Positions 51,201-64,000 of a DNA stretch of 64,000 bases are shown here, one piece after another (within the stretch, counting starts at the first letter, position 1; every line of letters begins with the position of its first letter). The stretch covers positions 248,001-312,000 of the forward strand of contig JABVXU010000008.1 in assembly GCA_013365365.1 (NCBI GenBank), written 5' to 3'. The notes beneath the pieces were generated by a model. The model ran no database searches and was not told the DNA's origin. It saw only the letters and a list, made by a program, of their open reading frames with translations. The translations under genes and the position numbers were made by a program. This DNA is from Cruorifilaria tuberocauda (taxonomy: Eukaryota; Nematoda; Chromadorea; Rhabditida; Onchocercidae).

Positions 51201-54200
51201 TATCAAAATTTTTATTAACAAAAATTTTAGGTGCTGGCGATGAACAAAAAGGGGCAGCTAGAGGACCGACATTTTTAAGCAAACCACGAATTATCCCAAA
51301 AGACGGTGGAGCATTAATTGTGATGGAATGTCGAGTGAAGAGTGCTTCGAAACCGCATGGCGTCTGGTATAAAAATGGTGTGCCAATCCATGAAAATGCT
51401 CTTTACTCCATATTTTTTTCGAATCTCGGAGAATCATCGTATCTTTTTCAGTTAGAATTACATGTTAGTTACTTATTTTTAATATTTAAATCTTGTATAA
51501 TATAAGTAATTGCATGTATATTCTTAGTATATTAAAAAATTTTTGGATTCGTTTTTCTGAGCTTTACTGGTGCTGTACACTCAGGTTGAACGATTTTCTT
51601 TTGCTGTTTCAGAATCCTGTGGCAGAAGATGCTGGGCAATATAGGTGCAATATCAAAAATGATCTAGGTGAAACAAATGCAAATTTGACATTAAACTTTG
51701 AGCAAGAACCAGCAGAGCAACATGAAAAGACTGAAAAAAACCGTTCTGCTTCTCCTCGGCCTGCATCTCGACAAGACTCGAGACCTGGTACCAAATTTTC
51801 CCTTTTATAATTTTTGTAGTAAAAAATGCTTGATTAATTCAGATATTCCCTAAAATCGGATGAATTTTAAAAAAGATTAAAAATTTAGGCTCACCCAAAA
51901 AGCAATTGAAATCGCGAGAAGGAACACCAAGAAAATCAATACAGTCAAAAACTGGGACACCAACACGAGAAACAGAAGCGAACGCTTCGACAACAACCGA
52001 CATTTCGGAAGTTAAAACAGAACAAATGGAAGTTGATAGTAGTAAGTATTTTTTCCTTGTATTAATATGATCAGTGAGTTTGGTTAGCAAAAAGAAAATG
52101 TAGGATATTATTAATTTGCCGGTGGAACCAACTTTTTACTCAAACATTGTATAAAAAAAGTTGGCTCCAGCTAATCTAAATAAAATTTTTTTTGGAGAAA
52201 GTAGTTTTTATTGAACTTTTAGTCTTTAAACCCACAGTTAGGCTAATTCTAAATTTTTGCTGTTTTTCAGTTAGTGCAAAAGAAAAGAGCGTGCCAGCGC
52301 TTCCACCAAAAGAAAAAAAATTGCGACAATCACCGCTACCTAAATCTAAGTTATCGAGGGGTGAAACTTTTGAGACGGCTACTGAAAAAGCAAGAACAGA
52401 TAGTATTTCTATAGCTGCGGCAGCTAACAAAACAAGCGAAACTTTGGCTGTAAGAACAAGAGAAGAGCGGAAAATATCAAAAGATAATTCCGTTAAAGAA
52501 GAATTGACGAATAAAACCACAAAGTCTGCAACAACTACAAAAGCAAAAGAAACGAAAACAAATCAGATGACGAAACGCGCAGTAGGAGCCACAGATAAGA
52601 GTCCGGAAGCGGAATCAGAGTCCAAATTAGAAAAATCCATTGCATCGATTGCGCCTAGCGAAAACAAGCATTCTGCAAAGTCAAGAGAACCGGTGAAGAA
52701 AGAAAAGAAAGAAGATCAGAAATCTAAATCGTCAAAGTTTCCTGATTTAAAATCAGAACTTGAAGTGAGAGGAGCAATGTTTTGAACCTTTATCTACCGG
52801 AAATTTTTGTTTAGAAAAGATAAATGTGGAAAAGTGATCCAAAAAAAGAAAAAAGAGCTATTTGAGAGCATTTTCAAAACGAGTCATTGACTCAATAAAT
52901 TAGGTGAAATTAAATTGGGAATTTTACAGAAGATCGAAAATTTATTTTTTCCTGTTAATTTGAAACTTTATTTTAACTGTACGCTTCTCCTTTACATGCA
53001 GATTTCATTTCTCCAAACCCGTCTCATCATATTTGAACAGATTTTGTAAAACATATTTTCCCTCACTTTTTTAGTTCATTCAAAAAGAAAGATGGGTAAT
53101 TAATTTTTGTAAATCAGTTATTAATTTTAATTGTAACTATCATTATACCAATGGTATTTTCACAAGAGTCCGAAAAACTTCCGTGCAGTAATAATACTGA
53201 TTCATGTCTTTTTTCGAGATATCATTACCGTTAAGGTTACGAAAAAAAGTTGTTTAGATTGACGAAGCTTCGGAATCTGGTTTAAGGATAGGATCGGGAC
53301 AAAAAAAAGAGCTCATGACAATGCATTTAGACGGTGGTCCTTCAGGAGATGAAATGTCGGAATCCATTTCAGAATTACCTTCCGTCTCCGAACTCGCTTA
53401 TAAGAGACCGTCAGCAGTGGTAAGTAAAAATTCTGTTAATTTTCTGATCATTTTGAAAATTTGCTACAATATCACTCCTAATCATTCATTTTTATAAATT
53501 CTAGAAACTTGACTACATGTGTTATGACGATACGATATAAATCTATCTGTTACTTCTAGTTTCTAATTCTGCACTTAATGTCAGAAATCTTTTCAGTCAG
53601 AGCAAAGTGGCATAAGAAGGTCAATAGGGAGCGGTAAAATGAGTCGAGTATGTTTTTTTAATTTTCCAATAGAATAAGCTTTTCTATCTAATTAAGCGAA
53701 TGTCACACTTATTATTGTGTGAAAGCGGAATTAAACAAAAATGATTATGTGCTCATAGCTTAGGAGATTTACCTATCGATAAAAGCTAAATTTTACTATT
53801 TCTTGATGCTTTGAATACACTCTGACTTTCCAAAAGAAAACAAGCGAATCTAAAAATGTTATAAATGTTGATGTGATTGAAATCTGCTGCGCCTAAATAA
53901 TTATATGCGTGAAATATACGTGAAATTTCTGCTTAAATTGAAGATTTCCAAATTTAAAGATGAAGTTACTTGATTTTTCTCATTTTTAATCTTGGAATTG
54001 TTTGCTACTTATCAGAGACGCAGTAGTGTTGATATGCGGCGCGAAAATCTGGCTGCTGAAATTTTGGATAAACCATCAACTCCATTAAGAAATACTGGTC
54101 CAGAAGGTTCACCAAGGATTCTCGAAATCCCAGAAAATGTTACTGTTGGAATAAGTAAGTCTTATTGTAAGATATCATGTGTCTTTGGTGTAGTATAAAA

Positions 54201-57200
54201 CACAGAAAGTTCGAAAATTTATCATTTTCTAAATGTTTTTAATTCTTAACAAAATTCGAAATTCATTTTATCGAAACTAGTGGTAGATTCAATAAGTATA
54301 AAGTTTGTATTACAGATGATACAGCCGTTTTGAAATGCAAAGTTGTAGGCAATCCAGCACCATCTTACAAATGGAATAAAGGACTTTGTGAGGTCAAAAT
54401 TTCTGTGTGTTTCTTTTAATTGGAAGGCTCAGAAACTGAATTATGGAAACTAATATTATTAAATTTAGATTGCTTCTGGTGGTCGATGCAGAATAGTTAC
54501 GGATCAACTGGACAATTCTGTAAATCTCGTTATGCAAAAATGTCGATCGAACGATGACGGCCCATATACACTAACTATTGAAAATGAACACGGCAAGGAT
54601 TCTGCCACTGTTAGGCTGTTGGTGGTTTCCGAATCTGGACTTGACTTCAGATCAATGCTAAAACACAGGTAGAAACATTTGAGAAGTAGAAGTGGCAGTA
54701 TAAAAGAGCAAAACTATTATATTGAAAATCGTGACAGCTTGTTAATTCGATCTATAACATCAATTAAATCTTTCGTCAATACATTCAACTTATTGAAAAT
54801 CACTAACTTTTCGCAGACATTTGAATGTAATTTTCAATTTCAAGGGAGCATGAAGAAGGTGGAGATGAAGATGATGAAAAAAGCACTTCATCAAGAACAA
54901 GGGCAAGATCGATGACGGATGCCGAACGGCGTCAGTCGTTGTTTCCTGGCAAAAAGATTGAACGGTGGGAAGAACCGCTGCAGAATAAAACCGTCCAGCA
55001 GCAAGTGGATAAACTTTGCGAACTAAAATGTACCTACTCCAGACCAAATGCTAAAATCCGGTGGTACAAAAATAAGAAAGAAATTTTCAGCGTAAGTATT
55101 TGAAATAGTGCTAGATAAAACCACGTATCGAAATATTCTCAAATAATGGTATCAAATTCTCGTTCAAGATCTTTTGATTTTAGGGTGGCTTGAAATATAA
55201 AATTGTTACGGAAAAGGCAGTCTGTACATTGATTATCAACAATCCTGAAGTTGATGATAGTGGAAAGTACACCTGTGAAGCAAATGGCTTACCAACAAAC
55301 GCTATTCTAACTGTTGAAGGTATATGATTTCTCATCTAAATATCAAATTTTCTTAAACAATAATAGTTTCCTACTAAGAAGAAAATTAAATTAGATTAAA
55401 AATTTTTTGTCTTGTCATTGTTTAGTTATTTTTTACAGAACCTCCAATGAAATACAACTTTATCACACCTTTACCGAACACACAAGAAATATACAGAACA
55501 AAACAGGGAGTGCTCACTTGTAAAGTAAATAACAAACGAGCTCCATTAGTTTGGCATCACAATGGAAAAGCAATTTTGTTAGTTCTTTTTTTCTCATTCC
55601 AAATAAACTCTGTTTAGAACTATAATTAATCAATGAGATCAAATATTAAATTTTAAAAGTATTTGACTTCTTTGTGGAAGAATAATAAATTGAATTCCTT
55701 CTTAGGGATTCTGACAAACGGTTCTTGATTGAGAGCGATGCAGTTGGTCGTTTTACACTGACCATTAATGAGGTCATCGAGGAAGACGCTGGCGAATGGA
55801 TGGCCAAAATTACTAACGAAATCTACAGCAAAGTAGAAGTTTATGTTGAAGGTACATGAATTTTTTTTTTGCATATTAAATCTACTAAGATTAGAACCAA
55901 TGAATCATTATTTATTCTATTAAACTCGATTTTAATCAAGTTTATCAGATTGCGAATTAAATCGATTGTACTGAGTATAAATTGAAATTCTAAAGATATA
56001 ATTTTGAAAGTTTTAAAATGCTGCTGTATTTCGTGAAAACCTTACTTAACATCCATGGTTTTCTTTATTTCACCTAATGATTAATTTGTATATGACTGTA
56101 ACTATCTTTCTGTCCTAATAAAATGAGAATAGTAACAGATTTGGAAATAATGAATGAAACAAAAATAGAGTGGCTCGAAGTGAATGCTTTTAGTTTTTAC
56201 CGAAACGTTTAACTCAAAAACTTATATGTATAATTTAACACAAAAACGAAATAAAATATCAAGTGGATGTTAATATTATCGTTGAATAATTTAAATAAGA
56301 CATAACGATGAAAAAATTACAAATGGCTGAACAGAGTAAATGATAAGAGCAGAGCACGTGATGAAAATGATCTCCTTGATCTGTCCACTAATTTATCATA
56401 AGTGTAACTTTACTTAGATTAGAACTTTCGTGCAACTCCTATTAAAGATAAGACAAAAAATGAAAAGCTTCGTGAAGTTTTGCAGTCACTTGAAAAATCA
56501 TTAATATTAGTGTTTGGACAAAAGGAGAAAATGATACATTCTATATGTTAAACAATGAATTGTTATCAATTAAAACTGAGCAAATGATATTTAGTTCAAT
56601 TCTTGCACTTCGAGCAAAAAAAAATAATTGATTAATAATTTAGATGGATTAAATAAACATTAAATAATTAAACTTTAATTTGAAAAATTCACTGAAGCAT
56701 TGCAATGGACGACAATAAAGAAAATCTTTTATTTCATCGGAATAACTTTAAATCGATTGGTATTTGAAAGGGCTTTTTATTGAATTGTGTATTGAAATCA
56801 CTAAAAATTTGAAGAGCAAAGTATTGGTTAATGCAATACCCTTATACAATAGAATGGCCTTCTTATTTCCTAGCAGGATCAAATTGGCACATTATAACTT
56901 GAATTCATTTCAGAGCCACGGCATACCTTTGTTATTCCTTTAAAATCGCAAAAAGTGATCGAAAACGAAAGAGCCACACTAGTCTGCGATGTAAATGATA
57001 AGGATGCGAATGTTGAGTGGTGGCATGATGGAGTCCAAATTAAGATAGATGGACAAAAATTCGTTGCTGAAGCTGAAAACCGAAAACGTCGGTTGTTGAT
57101 AAACAGTGCTAAACTGGAAGATCATGGAGAGTACAAGTGTACTACGAAGGATGACCAGACACTGGCACAACTCATTGTTGACGGTCCTCAACTAATGAAG

Positions 57201-60200
57201 CTTTTCTTTCTAAAACAATTCATCTTCTCTTTTTTTTTTTCGAGACTACTCTAAAAATAATCTTGATATGTTGTTTTCTTCTATGTTCCTTTATGTAATT
57301 TATTCCAGCGCTCAATAAGTTTGTTATTCCGTTAGCCGATGTGGAAGTTTTTGAAAAAGAAGATGTCGATTTGCGCTGCGAAACAAAAGTAACTGTTTCC
57401 ATAATCTGCTACTGATTTCAAGCATGGCATTTTAAAATTTGGAAACAGATTTTAAATTGGAAACTATTTATGACAATTTTAGGACAATAAAACTCCTGGA
57501 ATATGGTCAAAAAACGGGAAAATTATAACGTCGATGCCAGGTGGAAAATTTGAAACCATATCTAGACAGGGTGTACACACTCTTAAGATTTCAAAAATTG
57601 AAATTTCTGAGGGTGACATATACGAAATCAGTGTGGGTGGTTTGGAAGGTTCATGTGTCGTTACCGTTTTGGAAGCTGAAAAAAAACCAGTGATCAATTG
57701 GAAACCCAAAAAAGTATGTTTCTGTCGTTTTTTAGTTTAAGCATGAGATTATTGCAATATCAAATAAATTTTCTGTCCAAAAAAAATTTGAACCTTTTGC
57801 AGATCGAAATGGAGAGTGAAAAATCCGAAATCATTAAAATTCCTTTCTCAGTCAAGGGTGGTCGAAAAGGCAATCCGAAACCAAAATTGCTTCGAAATGG
57901 CGAATCTGTAGATTTGGAAAAAATGAAAGATCTTATAGAAATTATAGTAAATGATGGTATCGTCGAAATTAAATTCAAAGTTTGTTTCAGCTTGATTTTC
58001 AAAATTTGATACATGATATCACTAATATCAAAACTTTATTACAGAGTTGGTCACTTTCATTTTGGGTATAATCAGCTATATATTTTGGATGCCTGAGCAA
58101 ATTAGTTTATATTTAGCAAAATGTGAAAAGTTATTACCAATTTTATTGCAATTCAACTAAATCCATTTTTAGAAAACATTTTTATTTTTAGATTTTAGAT
58201 TTTTAGAAAAACTTTTGGCATCATTTTTAAGTTGATGTCTCTCAACTTTTCAATGCTACGATAGGAATATCATTGGATAATCATTGGGTATTCACGCAAA
58301 CAATAAGCCAAAGGACTATTAGCAATATACAAAACTCTCCAATTTATTATAAAAATTAATTTATTGAATAAAATTATTTATATTTCAGAAGTTATTGGCT
58401 CATTTTTCATAAATTCTAGAAGAAGAGCATTCTAATCATTATTTACCATGAGCCTGTATAATATATTTTTATAACTTTCACCGTCAATATGACTTTACTG
58501 CAACATAGAATGGATTGCAAAAATTGGGTCAAAAACCTGCTTCTATAAGCTTCAGAAACCGAAGAAAGAAGATGCTGGTAAATGGGCGCTGGAACTCGGT
58601 AACTCCGGTGGTACTGCACTTGCACCATTCGAAGTGATCGTCAAAGATAAACCCAGGCAACCAAAAGGGCCGCTTGAAACTAAAAATGTTACTGCCAAAG
58701 GATGTGAACTCAAGTGGAATACACCTGATGCTGATGATATTTCTCCTGTACAAGGGTATATTGTTGAAATGCAAGAAAGTGATGGAAAGTGGACAAAAAT
58801 TGGAGTGACGAAGCAAACGGAATTTAAGGTTGCTTATTGAATTTTGCAAAATTTTGATTGAGAGTTGCGAATATAATATATATATATATATATACTTGTG
58901 AGATACATTACTAGCTTTATTAGGATCAAGAAATGTTTATTCGCAAAATAAAAAATAATTCGAGTGAGTGAAGTTCTGCAATTCATCGTTATAAAATGGT
59001 CGCTCATATTAACTTCAGTTGCTCTTATAATGAATTTTACTCAGAATTAAATTTTTAATATTTCGAGGTAAAAAGTCTAAAAGAACACGGGCAATACAAA
59101 TTCCGAGTGAAAGCAGTAAATGATGTCGGTGAGTCTGAACCACTGACTGGCGAAACAATCATTGCTAAGGATCCTTACGGTAATCTTTCTATTTGTGTTT
59201 CAAAATAATATTTCTATTTGTACTTCAAACTTTCCAGTGGTATTCATATGATTTTTTATTTAATTCCGTTGTTATCATGCATTTGTCAGTAATTCGCATA
59301 TTATTTAAGTCGTTCCTGATAAACCTAAAAATATGAAGGCAAAGGATATTGGCAAGGATTCGCTAACACTCCAATGGGAAGCACCCGATAACGATGGTGG
59401 TTCTCCTGTCAAAAAGTATATCGTAGAAAGGCGTGAAAAATCTGGAAAAAGCTGGAATGAAATAGGCATGGTGCCATCATCAGTAGAGGAACACGTGCTT
59501 ACATTCGTTGATAATACAGTCCTTGAAGGTAATGAATATTACTATCGAGTACGTGCAGTTAATGAAGCTGGTCCAGGTGATCCATGCGACCATGGAAGAG
59601 TTTTCAAAATCGTTGCTAAGCCAGGTAATTTTGAAATAAAATTAAACTAATGAATTTAATAATTTCCTACACATACATGTAGCAGAAAATTAAACTGTAA
59701 ATCATAATTTGACAGTTTTTTAGAACCACCCGCATTTCCAAATGGTGGTATTCAAGATTTAATGCTGAAAGTTGGTGAGACGATTAAATATGATCTGATA
59801 ATCGTTGGTGAACCAATGCCCGAAGCAACTTGGACAACAAACGGCAAACCAATCAAACATGGAGGTCGCTACAAAATTGTTACGGAACATGGCAAACATC
59901 TTCTGAAGGTTTTGCAAATTCAATTTTTATCTATTTTATTAAATATTTAGGTATTATCAAGTTTAATTACAGCATTACATCAATAAAAATTCCAATTGCA
60001 GATAGAAAAAGCCGAAAGAGCTGACTCTGGAAAATATACCCTGACTTTAAAAAACGACAGCGGTAAATGTGACTCAACAGCAACAGTAACCGTTGTTGGA
60101 CCCCCAGATCAACCTAAAGGACCATTGGAAATTACAGATATTTGCTGTAACGGTGCTACATTAGCATGGAAACCTCCTGCTGATGACGGCGGAGAACCTC

Positions 60201-63200
60201 TCGAGGGTATGTTCTATGAGCGTTTCAGCATCATTATGCAAAGATCTTAAATTTGCGTCAACTAGTGATGCTGAACTCATAACGTGTAGAAATCGCCAGT
60301 TAAATTATTTTGCAGAATATATTGTGGAAGCACAAGATATGGATGAAAAAGGAAAATTTGTAGTGATAGGTACGGTGCCTGCTTCCGAAACTCAGTTGGT
60401 TGTACATGGCTTGAAGGATAAAGGAAATTATAAATTCAGGTTCTGTATAAAACAAATATAACAAACAAGAACCACTTTTAATTGACAGCTACTGGAGATT
60501 TATTATGATCATGATTGTGTTCTTTTTATTAGGTTTTACTAGATTTTAGGTAAATTCAATAAATATTAAATAATATCATCCTTGCTAAAAGTGCAGATTA
60601 TTTATATGTTGTGCTAATGATCATGAAGTGGCAGGAGATTTGCAAAAAATTGGTTTTTCATTTGCAGAGTGAAAGCGAAAAACAAGGAAGGTCAATCAAA
60701 TCCGTTAACTGCAGATCAATATGTGCAAATAAAAGATCCATGGGACGAACCCGGTAAACCAAGCCGTCCCGAAATCATAGATTACGGTGCTGATAAGATT
60801 GATATAGCTTGGGAACCACCGAAGGAAGACGGCGGTGCACCAATTGAGGAATATATTATTGAAATGAAAGATCCAACAACTCAACAATGGAATGAAACCT
60901 TCCGATCACCAAGTGGCTTTTCATTATTTACATATCTCATGGTTTCAATTTCAAAAATTTTTTGTTGACGAACGTGATGATTATCATAATCATTTGATCG
61001 ATAAAAAATTTCAGAAATTAAATATGAGCTTCTGGAAGATTCTTTAATCCGATTTAATTTTGCCTTTTTAGCCACAAATGCAACAATCAAAGGTTTGAAA
61101 GAAGGCAATGAATACCAATTTCGAGTAAAAGCTGTTAATAAAGCTGGGTCTGGACAATCAAGCAAGCCTTCTGAGAGACAGATTGCTAAGTCTAAATTCG
61201 GTAAATTCTGATGTATTGTATCTTGTTGTAGAACAAAATATCCAAAATATTTTTTTACAATCATGAAAAAAATTTTGGTATCGCAAATTATTGCAGTGCC
61301 GGCATGGCTAAAAATGGATAATTTGAAAAATTTGACCGTAAAGGCAGGTCAGTCAGTTAAATGGGACGTGGAAGTTGGTGGTGAACCAGCTCCTGAAGTT
61401 AAGTGGCTTAGAAACGATGAGATATTAACACCAAACGAATCGCTCCAGGTCATTTTCATCTTCTGGGTCTTTTTTTTAACGCTTTAAAATTTCTTCTAGG
61501 TCTTCTAGCTCTATATTTTAGATTGAAATGAAAAGACATGGACATGCTTTGCTCTATTTACGATCGGTGAAACGCTCCGATAGTGGCAAATATACTCTGA
61601 ACGTAAAAAATTCAAGTGGAGAACAAAGTGGAGCTGCCGAACTGACTGTGTTAGATAAGCCAAGCACACCACAGGGTCCCCTAAAGGTTTAGAATTTTTC
61701 TCATAAAATGCAACCTAAGAATATTAATAAGAAAAAAAGACGTATAGTTGAGACGTATAGTAGAAGTATAGTTGAGATATCTTTTGGTTTATCGATCGCC
61801 GGATTCGCTACAAAAATTTTCCAAACCTTTCCCTGATTCTTCTATCTCCAGCAAAGTTTATTTTTCTATTTCCCAGAGTTGAATAAATTTTCGATTTACA
61901 GGTATCAGATGTCTTCGAAAATAAATGTAAGCTTGCTTGGGAATCACCGGAAGATGATGGTGGTGAACCTATCGCATACTACGAAGTAGAAAAATTTGAC
62001 GACAAAGTGGGAAAATGGACTATATGCGCTAAATTGAAAGACACCGAGGCACATATCGATGATTTGCAAAAAGGACATAGTTATCAGTTTCGTGTGAAAG
62101 CAGTGAATCAAGAAGGCGCTAGTGATCCATTATCGACGAAGGATTTCACTTTAGCAAAGAATCCATATGGTACAATTTACGTGATTTTAAATCTGATGCA
62201 GAGAGTTTTTTTTAGAAATTACTCGACTTCTTTTAAAAAAATCTTCACAGACAAAAATTAAGAACACTTCATAGCAAAAAATTTGGAATGATGCCGCAAA
62301 ATCCCTTCATACTTAAAAATTGGAGTTTTTTTCTTAAATCATGTCAGCTTTACAGATGAGCCAGGAAGACCAACAACTCCAGAAGTTACTGACTGGAATG
62401 TTGATCGAGCAAATTTGACTTGGAAGCCACCAACTAATGTATTTCTTACTGAAATTTGGATTTGGAGCTAAAAGTATAACAAGATTAGTTTTAACAAAAA
62501 TCTTTTAGTATTTGTCAAGTATTGCAATACGGGCCTGTATTTCAGGATGGTGGCGACCCGATAAGTGGTTATGTAATCGAAAAACGGAAAAAGCATGCTA
62601 AAGACTGGGTTGAATGCGCTAGAACAAATGATCTTAAATGTGAAGCTAGTATTTTGGGTCTGAAAGAAGGCGAGGAATATCAGTTTCGAATCCGAGCAGT
62701 CAATAAAGCGGGGACGGGCGAATCATCAGATCCAAGCAGAAAGATTATTGCGAAACCTCGCAATTGTAAGTCTTCAAAAATTTAATTCTATCAAGTGTGC
62801 TTTAAAGTTTACAAAACCGAAATTTCAAAATATAGTTTTTTGGAAATGAGAGTGGTTTTTCGAAAATTTATTAAATTCAGTCTTTAGTGAAGCCTCAAAT
62901 ACATCGTGAATCGATGAAATCGATCGTAATCAAAGTGGGCCAAAGTTTAAAATTTGATGTTCCGGTCAGCGGAGAACCCCCACCGGAAAAAATTTGGATG
63001 CTTAATGACAAACCGATCGAAGGAGATGGACATATTACGGTATCTTTAAATTTAACCAAAATAAACGTAGGATCCAGACGAATCAGAAGCAGAAACGAGA
63101 AATTATATGGAACTTCGCAGAAAACACATCAAGATTATATGATTTAGAAAAGTTTATTTCGTCGTTCAAGCGATTTACTGTTCACAAAAAAATTAATGTC

Positions 63201-64000
63201 TTAATTAGTTCAGTAAGTTGATTAAATAGTTAGTCCGACCATTCGCAACGTAAAATATTCTCTTTCAGACAACAAATGAAGATTACAGAACCGTGTGCGT
63301 ACTAAAAGACGCATCGCGAAAGCACGCTGGCAAGTATACGTTAATTGCATCCAATGTTAATGGGATAGATAAACATTCTGTGGAATTAACTGTTATTGGA
63401 AAGCCCTCCTCACCTGAAGGTAATCTAATTTTCACTGACTCATTTTGGAATATTAATTTGTTCAAAAAACTGATAATTTTCAAGTAAAGATTTAAAAAAA
63501 AATGAAGTTTTTAGGACCGTTAGAAGTATCAGACATTCACATAGATCACATGAATCTGGAATGGAGGCCACCGGAAGATGATGGTGGTCTTCCAATCGAC
63601 CATTATGAAATTGAGAAAATGGATATGTCTACTGGTCGTTGGATTCCATGCGGACGATCAGAAGACTGCAAAGCAACCGTGCAAAATTTACAGGATGACA
63701 AAACTTATCAAGTTAGGCTGATTTTATTTATTCAAGGTTCGAATTAGAATTGAACGTGAAATAAATGAATGAGTCCGTTCTCTTTCCCTGAATTTTTTTC
63801 AAGATATTCTGTCAAATTTTCAGTTTCGAGTTCGAGCTGTCAATAGAGAAGGAGAATCGGATTCACTTACCACAGAAGGAGATGGATTCTTGGCCAAAAA
63901 CCCGTATGATATTCCAGAAAAAGTGGATAGGCCAGAAATAATTGACTGGGACAAGGATCATGTTGATTTACAGTGGAAAACTCCAGGTGATGGTGGTTCA
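48237..64000 (+). CDS. unc-22: Twitchin, giant Ig/Fn3 muscle protein kinase, N-terminal 2187 residues (continues off right edge)
   Basis: Starts MPGAPRFTQKPSIQQTP, almost the known twitchin N-terminus. Thirty-six exons, every junction in phase: 48237-48443, 50609-50699, 51231-51463, 51613-51787, 51889-52041, 52271-52764, 53258-53419, 53597-53647, 54016-54154, 54316-54392, 54469-54668, 54845-55091, 55184-55319, 55439-55577, 55706-55851, 56914-57183, 57309-57388, 57483-57713, 57803-57979, 58556-58828, 59068-59179, 59310-59624, 59724-59908, 60002-60206, 60316-60439, 60668-60912, 61072-61200, 61297-61448, 61522-61686, 61902-62169, 62356-62438, 62546-62765, 62888-63039, 63269-63419, 63515-63711, 63824-64000. 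Order: two Ig, a charged Ser/Lys-rich linker, six Ig, then the A-band Fn3-Fn3-Ig pattern. The protein sits in the sarcomere A-band and regulates relaxation; its kinase domain is beyond the window. No frameshift or stop was found. Confidence 0.97.
48444..50608 (+). other. First intron of twitchin (2.2 kb)
   Basis: It splits the first Ig domain between ILIIK and EPNVGDGGAYKC and is by far the longest intron seen in the gene here. Long first introns often hold muscle enhancers, but no specific element or nested gene was recognised; the reading frames inside are short. Confidence 0.75.
51700..54100 (+). other. Twitchin N-terminal linker (low complexity, Ser/Lys/Pro)
   Basis: Coding blocks between Ig2 and the next Ig read as disordered sequence rich in S, K, E, T and P: SASPRPASRQDSRP, SPKKQLKSREGTPRKS, a 165-residue Lys/Glu/Thr exon at 52271-52764, and the recognisable EMSESISELPS and RRSSVDMRRENLA segments. 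Clusters of RxxS and SP sites suggest phosphorylation. It joins thick-filament Ig pairs to the Ig block that follows. Confidence 0.85.
52123..52169. repeat. Near-perfect 15-bp inverted repeat in a twitchin intron
   Basis: TGGAACCAACTTTTT (52123-52137) pairs with AAAAAGTTGGCTCCA (52155-52169), 14 of 15 positions, with a 17-base loop. It lies in the intron between 52041 and 52271. Confidence 0.85.
54100..58640 (+). other. Twitchin block of six consecutive Ig domains
   Basis: Ig domains run in series, recognised by their Cys/Trp core and the DxGxYxC-type strand: SPRILEIPENVTV (54.1-54.65 kb), DKLCELKCTYSRPNAKIRWY with DDSGKYTCEA (54.9-55.3), EPPMKYNFITPLPNTQEIY (55.4-55.85), EPRHTFVIPLKSQKV with DHGEYKCTTKDD (56.9-57.2), FVIPLADVEVFEKEDVDL (57.3-57.7), and KPVINWKPKK with EDAGKWALELGN (57.7-58.6). 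The last two Ig lack one of the usual cysteines, as in other twitchins. Confidence 0.9.
58876..58894. repeat. (AT)n microsatellite in a twitchin intron
   Basis: A run of about nine to ten AT units, in the intron 58829-59067. Confidence 0.9.
61739..61778. repeat. Short tandem repeat in a twitchin intron
   Basis: Three imperfect copies of a 12-15 base unit with core GTATAGT(TGAG), in the intron 61687-61901. Confidence 0.8.

Larger units (their letters stand above)
58640..64000 (+). other. Twitchin Fn3-Fn3-Ig super-repeat region
   Basis: From KPRQPKGPLETKNVTAKG onward, Fn3 pairs alternate with single Ig domains: Fn3 58.64-59.18, Fn3 59.31-59.62, Ig 59.72-60.10, Fn3 60.10-60.74, Fn3 60.74-61.20, Ig 61.30-61.66, Fn3 61.67-62.17, Fn3 62.36-62.76, Ig 62.89-63.40, Fn3 63.41-63.91, Fn3 63.91 to the edge (kb). 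Each Fn3 shows W-x-P-P-x-D-DGG and YQFRV(K/R)AVN. This is the C-zone type repeat that binds the myosin thick filament. Confidence 0.93.

Noticed and set aside
52176..52520. 114-codon minus-strand frame opposite the Lys-rich twitchin exon
   Set aside because: It is a shadow of the low-complexity coding exon on the plus strand and has no motif of its own.
60881..61264. 127-codon minus-strand frame
   Set aside because: It lies opposite two twitchin Fn3 exons and an intron; composition and position mark it as an antisense shadow.

Overview
The window is nuclear DNA from a nematode. Its protein-coding genes are broken into many short exons with GT...TTTCAG-type introns, several start codons sit a few bases after an acceptor (as expected for spliced-leader trans-splicing), the base composition is AT-rich, and the proteins are closest to Caenorhabditis-type families. 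The AT-rich introns and gene content would fit a spirurid/filarial worm, but the sequence alone does not fix the genus. From memory, C. elegans unc-22, cap-1, rap-1 and lin-22 are all on chromosome IV, so this looks like an old linkage group that has been kept.

Layout. (1) 44-6863, minus: the first 845 residues of a class C (metabotropic-glutamate-receptor-like) receptor that runs off the left edge; it carries two complete-looking Venus-flytrap ligand-binding modules in tandem. (2) 6.9-13.5 kb: no recognisable gene. (3) 13477-16675, minus: a complete six-exon Hairy/E(spl) bHLH repressor (lin-22-like) ending in WRPF. (4) 16.7-22.7 kb: no recognised gene, a few weak signals. (5) 22720-24141, minus: complete Rap GTPase (rap-1). 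(6) 28525-30893, minus: complete F-actin capping protein alpha (cap-1), with one GC-AG intron. (7) 32338-33089, minus: small single-pass membrane protein of unknown function, head-to-head with (8) 33512-43247, plus: DENND4-type Rab exchange factor (MABP + DENN + PPR). (9) 43332-43625, plus: a possible 80-residue two-exon downstream cistron. (10) 43.6-48.2 kb: intergenic. (11) 48237-64000, plus: the first 2187 residues of twitchin (unc-22), 36 exons all phase-compatible, running off the right edge.

The exon models of the seven main genes were built by hand from splice motifs and reading-frame phase. Except where stated, every junction keeps the frame. The genes do not form one pathway: two are cytoskeletal or muscle (cap-1, unc-22), two belong to small-GTPase signalling or trafficking (rap-1, denn-4), one is a cell-fate repressor and one a sensory or neuromodulatory-type receptor.

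The most unusual points are the tandem-flytrap receptor, the full Hairy architecture with a WRPF tail, the in-frame GC-AG intron of cap-1, the apparent lack of one N-terminal Ig domain in twitchin relative to C. elegans, and uncharacterised open exons just 5' of cap-1.
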